From JANRIZ01 sp033764445 (lineage in GTDB: Bacteria > Verrucomicrobiota > Verrucomicrobiia > JAWXBN01): 5,308 nucleotides of DNA. A program made the position numbers and the translations under genes. The notes under the pieces were generated by a model that had not been told where the DNA came from, searched no databases, and was given only the letters and a program-made list of their open reading frames with translations. The DNA is taken from contig JANRIZ010000164.1 in the NCBI GenBank assembly GCA_033764445.1, forward strand, positions 1-5,308. Reading direction: 5' to 3'. Below, piece by piece: positions 1 through 5,308 of the stretch. The number at the start of each line of letters is the position of its first letter. Position 1 is the first letter of the stretch.

Positions 1-639
1 ACCAACTGGACGTATGTCGAGGGATTCGGGGTCGGCGTGGCCGGCACCTACGGTGATCGGGATGGAGCACCCAGCGGTTATCTCACCCCCGGCCAGCGCA
101 CCTGGTTTTCCTACAACGCCAACGTCACAGGCGATGGCGAAGCTTCCCGTCTGGTTCCCCAAGGCTACTGGTACTACGGACCTTTCGGGTTCCTGGGGGA
201 ATGGGCCATTTCCCGTCAGCGTCTGACCACCACCTCGGGTGCCCCCATCCGCGACAATATCCAGACAGAGGCCTGGCAATTTGCGGCGTATTACGTCATT
301 TTCGGCGGGGATGCGTCCTATAAGGGCGTCAAACCCAAGAAGGAATTTGATCTTTCCGGTGAAAACTGGGGGGCTCTCGAATTGGTCGGACGTTATGGGG
401 AGCAATGGATCGATGACTCTGTCTTCATAGCACGCGGGGGACAATCCCTGGCCAGCACCACGGCCAACGCCCGCTCCATCGACACTTGGGGCGTGGGCCT
501 GAACTGGTACCTCAATACCAACGTCCGCCTCGTTCTGGATTACAATCATTCCAACTTCTCCAGCCGGGGCTTGGCCAACACGGCGGTTCCGCGGGATGAC
601 GAACAGGCGGTCTTTTCACGGCTTCAGCTCAGTTTCTAA
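1..639 (+). CDS. Outer-membrane porin, phosphate-selective porin O/P (OprO/OprP) family, 3' part only
   Basis: The reading frame is open from base 1, so the start codon and signal peptide lie outside the window; 212 C-terminal residues are visible. They alternate polar and aromatic/hydrophobic residues as amphipathic beta strands do. They also carry blocks typical of the OprO/OprP family: GDASYKGVKPKKEFD, then NWGALELVGRYGEQWID, then WGVGLNWYLNTNVRLVLDYNHS. The protein ends in RLQLSF, and the terminal Phe is the usual signal for insertion by the BAM machinery. Characterised relatives form trimeric anion channels for phosphate or polyphosphate. Here the next gene, 41 nt downstream on the same strand, is a sulfate-binding protein, so I infer a role in passing sulfate or general oxyanions. 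The family call is fairly firm. The substrate is inferred from context only, because the constriction-loop lysines and arginines that set selectivity cannot be placed from this fragment. Confidence 0.85.
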   Translation, partial: TNWTYVEGFGVGVAGTYGDRDGAPSGYLTPGQRTWFSYNANVTGDGEASRLVPQGYWYYGPFGFLGEWAISRQRLTTTSGAPIRDNIQTEAWQFAAYYVIFGGDASYKGVKPKKEFDLSGENWGALELVGRYGEQWIDDSVFIARGGQSLASTTANARSIDTWGVGLNWYLNTNVRLVLDYNHSNFSSRGLANTAVPRDDEQAVFSRLQLSF

Positions 640-680
640 TCTGCCAAACCTACCAACCAAAACCCACAAACAAAACATCC
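640..680 (+). promoter_or_regulatory. A/C-rich intercistronic leader before sbp
   Basis: The spacer between the porin stop and the sbp start has 36 of its 41 bases as A or C, with four T and a single G. It contains no Shine-Dalgarno sequence, no recognisable promoter boxes and no inverted repeat. It would be an unstructured mRNA stretch, which could help ribosomes load without a Shine-Dalgarno pairing. The lack of promoter elements supports co-transcription of sbp with the porin. A C-rich, G-poor stretch could also be part of a Rho-loading site, but it is short for that. Confidence 0.45.
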
Positions 681-1676
681 ATGAAAAACACACTCAGATC
701 AATCCTCACGGTACTGACCGGCCTGGCACTGACGGGTGCCGCGCAGGCCCAGACCAAGTTCCTCAATGTCTCCTACGACCCCACCCGCGAATTGTACACG
801 GAATACAATGCCGCCTTCCAAAAACATTGGAAACAGAAGTCGGGGGAATCCGTCGAAATCGAGCAATCCCACGGGGGATCGGGCAAACAGGCCCGCTCGG
901 TCATTGACGGACTCGAAGCCAGCGTGGTCACGCTCGCCTTGGCCTTCGATATCGATGCCATCGCAGAGAAGGGGCTGATCAGCAAAAACTGGCAGTCCAG
1001 ACTGCCGGACAACAGCGCCCCCTACACCTCCACGATCGTCTTTCTGGTCCGCAAGGGCAACCCGAAGGGGATCAAGGATTGGGATGACCTCGTCAAACCC
1101 GGCGTGAAGGTCATCACCCCCAATCCCAAAACCTCCGGCGGAGCGCGTTGGAACTACCTGGCGGCATGGGCATTTGCCAAAAAGAAATTCAACGGGGATG
1201 AGGCCAAGATCAAGGAGTTCCTCGGGGCTCTCTACAAAAATGTGCCCGTTCTCGATTCCGGAGCCCGCGGGTCCACGGTCACGTTCGTCCAGCGGGGTGT
1301 CGGCGATGTGTTCCTCTCCTGGGAAAATGAGGCGCATCTTGCCCAAAAGGAATACGGCAAGGACAAACTGGATATCGTCAACCCCTCCCTGAGCATCCTG
1401 GCCGAACCGTCCGTCACGGTGGTCGACAAAATTGCAGACCGCCGCGGGACAGCCAAGGTGGCGGAGGAATACCTCAAGCACCTGTACTCCGATGAAGCCC
1501 AGGAAATCATTGGCAAACATTTCTACCGCCCGCGGAATGCCAAGGTGGCTGCCAAATACAGCAGTCTCTTCCCGAAAATTCCCTTCGTGACCATTGCCGA
1601 TTTTGGCGGATGGAAAAAAGCCCAGGAAGAGCACTTCAATGACGGTGGTACTTTTGACCAGATTTACTCAAAGTAA
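681..1676 (+). CDS. sbp: Periplasmic sulfate-binding protein Sbp
   Basis: This is the substrate-capturing subunit of the sulfate ABC importer, acting in the periplasm. It has 331 residues, about the same as enteric Sbp (329). A Sec signal peptide covers residues 1-23 (basic start MKNTLR, hydrophobic core, cleavage after AQA). The mature protein opens with LNVSYDPTRELY (28-39), a family hallmark. Recalling the Salmonella Sbp structure, its sulfate contacts fall here on Ser67 (in SHGGSGKQ, 63-70), Ser151-Gly152-Gly153 (in SGGARWNY), Ala194 (in DSGARGST, 191-198) and Trp213 (in SWENEA). All are conserved, so sulfate rather than molybdate or phosphate is the likely ligand. The end, GGTFDQIYSK, also matches the family. 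The ATG start is the only one that gives a complete signal peptide, though no Shine-Dalgarno precedes it. It lies between the porin and the permease genes. Thiosulfate-binding CysP is the nearest alternative, but the motifs fit Sbp better. Confidence 0.96.
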   Translation: MKNTLRSILTVLTGLALTGAAQAQTKFLNVSYDPTRELYTEYNAAFQKHWKQKSGESVEIEQSHGGSGKQARSVIDGLEASVVTLALAFDIDAIAEKGLISKNWQSRLPDNSAPYTSTIVFLVRKGNPKGIKDWDDLVKPGVKVITPNPKTSGGARWNYLAAWAFAKKKFNGDEAKIKEFLGALYKNVPVLDSGARGSTVTFVQRGVGDVFLSWENEAHLAQKEYGKDKLDIVNPSLSILAEPSVTVVDKIADRRGTAKVAEEYLKHLYSDEAQEIIGKHFYRPRNAKVAAKYSSLFPKIPFVTIADFGGWKKAQEEHFNDGGTFDQIYSK

Positions 1677-1696
1677 TTCCCTTCCAAAATAAATCA

Positions 1697-1736
1697 CGAC
1701 TGCCGCGCTCGCCTTTCCTGGGCGTCGCGGCAGTCG
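1697..1736 (+). promoter_or_regulatory. Strong intercistronic hairpin between sbp and cysT
   Basis: CGACTGCCGCG (1697-1707) and CGCGGCAGTCG (1726-1736) are perfect 11-bp inverted repeats. Inside them CGCC (1710-1713) can pair with GGCG (1721-1724), extending the stem across a small internal loop to a 7-nt terminal loop. On the + strand only CCCCTTTAG follows, so it is a poor intrinsic terminator in the operon's direction. On the other strand it is followed by TGATTTATTTT, but no minus-strand gene is present to use it. The likeliest role is to protect the 3' end of an sbp mRNA or to cause partial termination, giving more binding protein than permease. The structure is certain as sequence; the role is inferred. 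Confidence 0.6.
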
Positions 1737-1782
1737 CCCCTTTAGTCCTGCGGCTATTTCTGGTTCAATCCCCGCTTCACGC

Positions 1783-2655
1783 ATGAATCCCACGGGTCAC
1801 ATCTCCACCGAAACCCTCCCTTCGATGCTTCCCCGGAAGTCCAGGCGACTGATCCCCGGCTTTGGCCTGTCCATGGGCATCACCCTCTTCTACCTGAGTT
1901 TCATCGTCCTCATCCCGATGGCGGCCCTGTTTGGAAAAACCATTCCCATGGGCGGGGAGGCATTTTTCCGCGAGGCTTTTTCCCCACGGGTGATGGCCTC
2001 CTACAGACTTTCCTTCTCCGCCGCCCTGGCCGGGGCACTCATCAATGTGGTCTTCGGCACTCTCACGGCCTGGGTGCTGGTCCGGTACAATTTCCCCGGG
2101 AAAAAAATCATCGATTCCCTGGTGGACCTTCCCTTCGCCCTCCCCACGGCGGTGGCGGGGATCACTCTCACCACTCTCTACGCGGAAAACGGATGGCTCG
2201 GCCAGTGGCTGATTCCCTTTGGAATCAAGGTCTCCTTCACGGAACTGGGGATCATCCTGGCCTTGGCCTTCATCGGTCTGCCCTTTGTCGTGCGGACCAT
2301 TCAACCGATCCTCGAGGAATTGGAACCGGAAATCGAGGAGGCGGCGGCCAGTCTCGGTGCCAGCCGCTGGCAAACGATCCAGCGTGTGATTCTTCCCGAA
2401 ATCTGGCCGGCGATTCTCGCGGGCTTTACCATGGCCTTTGCCCGGGGCCTGGGGGAATTCGGTTCGGTGGTCTTCATCGCGGGGAACATGCCCTACAAGA
2501 CGGAGATCACCCCGCTGCTGATCATCATCAAGCTTGAGGAATACAACTACACCGGGGCCACGGCCATCGGCTGTGTGATGATGTTTGTCTCCTTTAGCCT
2601 CCTGCTCCTGATCAATCTGCTCCAACGCTTCATGGCCCGGAGGCTCAACCACTGA
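1783..2655 (+). CDS. cysT: Sulfate ABC transporter permease CysT (CysU)
   Basis: This is one of the two inner-membrane subunits that form the sulfate channel with CysW. The 290 residues show about six hydrophobic segments, roughly at 27-50, 74-100, 112-135, 155-176, 205-235 and 255-280. The family block DLPFALPTAVAGITL is at 115-129. The cytoplasmic EAA loop that docks on the ATPase is canonical: E186-A-A-A-S-L-G192, continuing to Leu204-Pro205. LEELEPEIEEAA before it and the later RGLGEFGSVVFIAGN are also typical of CysT. An internal ATG at 1825 (Met15) would give 276 residues, very close to the 277 of E. coli CysT and starting just before the conserved RRLIPGF. Neither start has a Shine-Dalgarno sequence, so the first 14 residues are uncertain. 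The gene follows the sbp hairpin and ends 13 nt before cysW. Confidence 0.95.
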   Translation: MNPTGHISTETLPSMLPRKSRRLIPGFGLSMGITLFYLSFIVLIPMAALFGKTIPMGGEAFFREAFSPRVMASYRLSFSAALAGALINVVFGTLTAWVLVRYNFPGKKIIDSLVDLPFALPTAVAGITLTTLYAENGWLGQWLIPFGIKVSFTELGIILALAFIGLPFVVRTIQPILEELEPEIEEAAASLGASRWQTIQRVILPEIWPAILAGFTMAFARGLGEFGSVVFIAGNMPYKTEITPLLIIIKLEEYNYTGATAIGCVMMFVSFSLLLLINLLQRFMARRLNH

Positions 2656-2668
2656 TCCGCCCCTGCCT

Positions 2669-3535
2669 ATGCCCTTCGAAATCACCAACACCCGCAAACT
2701 TTCGCAAAAGGAACCCGGCTGGGTCGTCCTTTCCCTGTTGGGCATTGTGCTCATCTACCTTTCCCTGTTTTTGTTCGTCCCACTGATTGCCGTCTTTTAT
2801 GAGGCTTTCTCAAAGGGGGCTGCGGTCTATGCGCTGGCCATCACAAATCCCATGACCTTTCACGCCATCTGGCTGACTCTCCTTGTGGCCCTGGTGAGTG
2901 TCACCCTGACCACAATTTTCGGGATCTCTGCCGCATGGACGGTCACCAAATTCGATTTCCCGGGCAAGAGTCTGCTGATCACACTCATCGACCTTCCCTT
3001 CGCCATTTCCCCGGTCATCTGCGGTCTGATGTATGTCCTGCTCTACAGCACCAACCACGGTTGGTTCGCTCCGATCCTCAATTATTTCGATATCAAAGTC
3101 ATCTTTGCCACCCCGGGGATCATTCTCGCAACGGCTCTGGTGGTATTCCCGTTTGTCGCCCGGGAGCTGATCCCCCTGATGCAGGCGCAGGGTCGGGAGG
3201 AGGAAATCTCCGCTGTCGTCCTGGGGGCCAATGGCTGGCAGATTTTCTGGCGGGTCACCCTGCCCAACATCAAATGGGGTCTGCTGTATGGTCTGATCCT
3301 GTGCAATGCCCGCGCCATGGGCGAATTCGGCGCGGTCTCGGTCGTGTCGGGTCACATCCGCGGGAAAACCAACACCATGCCGCTCCACATTGAAATTCTC
3401 TACAACGAATACCAGTTCGCAGCGGCCTTTGCCGTTTCCTCCCTCCTGACACTGCTCGCCCTGGTGACCCTGATCCTCAAAAGTCTGATCGAATCCAAAC
3501 TCCACAACTCCAAGGAATCCGAGGTTCGGTCCTGA
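2669..3535 (+). CDS. cysW: Sulfate ABC transporter permease CysW
   Basis: This is the second inner-membrane channel subunit, a paralogue of the preceding CysT. Its 288 residues compare with 291 in E. coli. It has about six hydrophobic segments, the first near 18-45. CysW hallmarks are HAIWLTLLVALVSV, DLPFAISPVICGLMY, WRVTLPNIKWGLLYG and NARAMGEFGAVSVVSGHIRG, and the last of these clearly separates CysW from CysT. The EAA docking loop is unusual: where relatives usually read E-A-A before the fixed Gly, this protein has Ile180-Ser181-Ala182 followed by V-V-L-Gly186, although three glutamates (177-179) sit just before it. The rest of the loop (Leu-Pro in TLPNI) is normal. The start is 13 nt after the cysT stop, with no Shine-Dalgarno, which suggests coupled translation in one transcript. 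Confidence 0.95.
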   Translation: MPFEITNTRKLSQKEPGWVVLSLLGIVLIYLSLFLFVPLIAVFYEAFSKGAAVYALAITNPMTFHAIWLTLLVALVSVTLTTIFGISAAWTVTKFDFPGKSLLITLIDLPFAISPVICGLMYVLLYSTNHGWFAPILNYFDIKVIFATPGIILATALVVFPFVARELIPLMQAQGREEEISAVVLGANGWQIFWRVTLPNIKWGLLYGLILCNARAMGEFGAVSVVSGHIRGKTNTMPLHIEILYNEYQFAAAFAVSSLLTLLALVTLILKSLIESKLHNSKESEVRS

Positions 3536-3571
3536 GTCTCCCATTGATTTTGATTACCAAGGCATCCCATC

Positions 3572-4660
3572 ATGACAGACAGACTCCACATTGAAGTCCG
3601 GAACATCACCAAACAATTTGGCGCCTTCACCGCGCTCAACGATGTCAATCTTCAGGTCAAAGGAGGCGAACTCATGGCGTTGCTCGGACCCTCCGGTTCG
3701 GGCAAAACCACACTGTTGCGCATTCTGGCGGGCCTTGAAACACCGGACCAGGGTCTTGTCCTGTATGACGACAAGGACGTGACCGGCTCCAAACCCAAGG
3801 ACCGTCGGGTGGGTCTTGTCTTCCAACACTACGCCCTGTTCAAACACATGAGTGTTTTTGAAAATGTCGCCTTCGGACTACGTGTACGACCCAAACAATT
3901 CCGTCCCTCCGAATCGGAAATCCGTGAAAAGGTCATGACGTTGCTGGGTTTGGTCCAGCTTTCGGGAATGGAACACCGCTTCCCCACTCAGCTCTCCGGG
4001 GGACAGCGCCAACGGGTCGCCCTGGCCCGCACCCTGGCCGTCGAGCCCCGGCTCCTCCTCCTGGATGAACCCTTCGGGGCACTGGATGCCAGGGTCCGCA
4101 AGGACCTGCGCCGATGGCTGCGCAAATTCCATGATGAAATGAAAATCACCACCATCTTCGTCACCCACGACCAGGAGGAGGCCCTCGAAATCGCCGATAC
4201 GGTCGTGGTCATGAATCACGCCAGAATCGAGCAGACGGGAAAACCCGAGGCGGTTTACAACCATCCGGCCAATCCTTTCGTCTACCAGTTTCTGGGGAAT
4301 GTGAATCTTTTCCACGGCCGCATCGACCAGGGTCAGGTCCGCATCGGCGCGGATGTCTTCCAGATCGCCCACGTGGAGGAGGGCCAACAGGAATCGGAGG
4401 CCATTGCCTACGTCCGTCCCCATGACATCGAAATCCACACGGTCAAACCCTCCGGACGGGCCTCCCTGCCGGCCACGGTCACGGGAATCAACGGTGCCGG
4501 TGCGGTGGCCCGCATTTTCCTCTACCGCCAGGACAACAACTCCTCCGTCGAAGTGGAGCTGAATCACCAGCGTTACCTGCACCTGGATCTCAAGCTCGGT
4601 CAGGAGGTCTTCCTCTCCTTCCACAAGGCCAAGGTCTTCTCCGAGGATTATTCGATCTAG
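3572..4660 (+). CDS. cysA: Sulfate ABC transporter ATP-binding protein CysA
   Basis: This is the cytoplasmic ATPase that would dimerise under CysT/CysW and power sulfate import. Its 362 residues match the family length (E. coli CysA 365). All nucleotide-binding motifs are intact: Walker A GPSGSGKT (39-46), Q-loop Gln85 in VFQHYALF, signature LSGGQ (141-145), Walker B LLLLDEP (161-167, catalytic Glu166), D-loop ALD (170-172) and H-loop His199 in VTHDQEEA. FQHYALFKHM and the RRWLRKFHDE stretch after the D-loop are typical of CysA. After about residue 235 comes a small C-terminal regulatory domain of the TOBE-like type, containing AYVRPHDIEIH and ending in KVFSEDYSI. A weak AAGG (3559-3562) lies 9 nt before the ATG, the nearest thing to a Shine-Dalgarno in this operon. 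The 36-nt gap after cysW shows no promoter. Relatives can serve molybdate or other anions, but the neighbouring Sbp and CysTW settle on sulfate/thiosulfate. Confidence 0.96.
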   Translation: MTDRLHIEVRNITKQFGAFTALNDVNLQVKGGELMALLGPSGSGKTTLLRILAGLETPDQGLVLYDDKDVTGSKPKDRRVGLVFQHYALFKHMSVFENVAFGLRVRPKQFRPSESEIREKVMTLLGLVQLSGMEHRFPTQLSGGQRQRVALARTLAVEPRLLLLDEPFGALDARVRKDLRRWLRKFHDEMKITTIFVTHDQEEALEIADTVVVMNHARIEQTGKPEAVYNHPANPFVYQFLGNVNLFHGRIDQGQVRIGADVFQIAHVEEGQQESEAIAYVRPHDIEIHTVKPSGRASLPATVTGINGAGAVARIFLYRQDNNSSVEVELNHQRYLHLDLKLGQEVFLSFHKAKVFSEDYSI

Positions 4661-4700
4661 GGCATTTTCAATAAAGGCGTAGCCCGGCGATCCTCTTGCT

Positions 4701-4737
4701 TCACCCAAAATTCACAACTTGCAGGGTGATTTTTTTT
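4701..4737 (+). terminator. Probable Rho-independent terminator after cysA
   Basis: TCACCC (4701-4706) pairs with GGGTGA (4724-4729) in a 6-bp stem with a 17-nt loop, followed at once by eight T (4730-4737). It sits 40 nt after the cysA stop, where the operon would be expected to end. The stem is short and the loop long, so it may be leaky. The next gene begins only 17 nt after the last T. I see nothing else in the cysA-distal gap (4661-4754). Confidence 0.6.
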
Positions 4738-4754
4738 GAAAATCTGATAGCGTC

Positions 4755-5300
4755 GTGTCCGTGAAAAAGTCTTGGTTCTTGAGTTTCCTTTGTCTTGCCT
4801 CCGTCATTACGGCTTCTGGGCTCAAGGCCCAGAATCCCAACATGACCCCCGAAAAAATGGCCGAGTTCCAGCGGCTCCTTGAGGAACAGCAAAAAAAGGG
4901 CAAACTGGCCCCCGGAGTCATGATCCCGGGGCAGACCATCAAGGAAACCCCCTCCGACAAGTATGAGGGCAAGGACAGGGAGGAACTGATCACCCTCACC
5001 AAAACGACCTGGGAAAAGAAATATCCGAAGGACAACATCCTCGCCATCCGCATCGGCATGAAGGATTGGGAACGCAAAACCGAAAAACGCTGGAGGGAGG
5101 CCACCAGCTCCTGGTACATGGTCGATTACTCCCAAATCCAGGCCATGGTCATCGTCAAACAGGACGAACAAACGGCCATGATCTATCCCTTCAACATTTC
5201 CAAGGACCATACGGACAAGGATAAAATCAGCACCGATACCACCGGCCGCGAAAACCCCATGATGCCTCGCAAAATCGCCCTCAGCGATCTGAAGCTCTGA
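4755..5300 (+). CDS. Secreted protein of unknown function
   Basis: I do not recognise this 181-residue protein. It begins with a Sec signal peptide (residues 1-25: KK at 4-5, a hydrophobic core, probable cleavage after GLKA before Gln26). The only cysteine (Cys13) lies inside that core without a proper lipobox, so it is not a lipoprotein and the mature form has no disulfide. Residues 31-48 look like a charged amphipathic helix (PEKMAEFQRLLEEQQKK), then a Pro/Gly-rich linker. Residues about 76-150 form a lysine- and tryptophan-rich domain with strand-like runs NILAIRIGMK, IQAMVIVKQ and TAMIYPFNI. Residues about 150-181 are a hydrophilic tail. The start is GTG either way: 4755, or 4761 giving MKKSW. 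An in-frame TGA at 4737 rules out anything longer, and neither start has a Shine-Dalgarno. It follows the sulfate operon beyond a terminator, so a shared role is not implied. Clean C/G-rich third positions and the signal peptide support a real gene. Confidence 0.8.
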   Translation: MSVKKSWFLSFLCLASVITASGLKAQNPNMTPEKMAEFQRLLEEQQKKGKLAPGVMIPGQTIKETPSDKYEGKDREELITLTKTTWEKKYPKDNILAIRIGMKDWERKTEKRWREATSSWYMVDYSQIQAMVIVKQDEQTAMIYPFNISKDHTDKDKISTDTTGRENPMMPRKIALSDLKL

Positions 5301-5308
5301 TCCCCCGG

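Noticed and set aside
699..1634. Long minus-strand open frame opposite sbp
   Set aside because: It is a shadow: the + strand encodes an unmistakable Sbp, and the antisense product is a Gly/Asp/Phe-rich string with no recognisable motif.
1697..1736. Hairpin as a true operon terminator after sbp
   Set aside because: The + strand tail is CCCCTTTAG rather than a T tract, and the permease genes that must work with Sbp follow directly.
1677..1782. Internal promoter for cysT in the gap after sbp
   Set aside because: I find no convincing -35/-10 pair; the gap's only clear signal is the hairpin.
1777..2754. Minus-strand open frame of 325 codons opposite cysT
   Set aside because: Its product is a hydrophilic Gly/Glu/His-rich sequence that mirrors the codon bias of the permease gene; CysT on the + strand explains the region.
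2810..3544. Minus-strand open frame opposite cysW
   Set aside because: Same kind of antisense shadow; low-complexity composition and no start context.
4891..4900. A7 followed by GGG in the last gene, a possible slippery site (a similar A7 occurs in cysT at 2101-2107)
   Set aside because: The original frame continues intact to a sensible end, and no downstream structure or meaningful alternative product is apparent.
4701..5210. Minus-strand open frame opposite the unknown secreted protein
   Set aside because: This was the only place where the choice was not settled by homology. The + frame has a clean signal peptide and C/G-rich third positions, while the minus product is Gly/Asp/Phe-rich with no signal or motif.

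Overview
This window carries a sulfate-uptake operon read entirely on the + strand, followed by a small gene for a secreted protein that I do not recognise. The organism is Gram-negative, because the window encodes an outer-membrane beta-barrel porin and a periplasmic binding protein. The OprO/OprP-type porin, the moderately high GC with C/G-rich third codon positions, and the near absence of Shine-Dalgarno sequences together hint at a PVC-type bacterium such as Verrucomicrobiota. That placement is a guess from style, not from a marker gene.

Layout: (1) bases 1-639 are the 3' part of an outer-membrane porin of the phosphate-selective porin O/P family, open at the window's left edge. (2) A 41-nt spacer made almost only of A and C leads to sbp (681-1676), the periplasmic sulfate-binding protein. 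(3) A 106-nt gap contains a strong 11-bp perfect hairpin. (4) cysT (1783-2655) and cysW (2669-3535), the two membrane permeases, are 13 nt apart. (5) cysA (3572-4660), the ATPase, follows 36 nt later. (6) A stem-loop plus T8 tract (4701-4737) looks like the operon terminator. (7) A 181-residue exported protein of unknown function starts 17 nt beyond it (4755-5300).

How the genes work together: sulfate (perhaps also thiosulfate) would cross the outer membrane through the porin and be captured by Sbp. It would then pass through the CysT/CysW channel, driven by ATP hydrolysis on a CysA dimer, and feed cysteine synthesis. The transporter is very close to the well-studied enteric Sbp/CysTWA system, with ligand and nucleotide-binding motifs intact.

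I see no mobile element, CRISPR array, RNA gene or evidently new system. The points worth a second look are the porin's linkage to sulfate uptake, the intercistronic hairpin after sbp, a changed EAA motif in CysW, the tight terminator/start arrangement before the last gene, and the unknown secreted protein itself.
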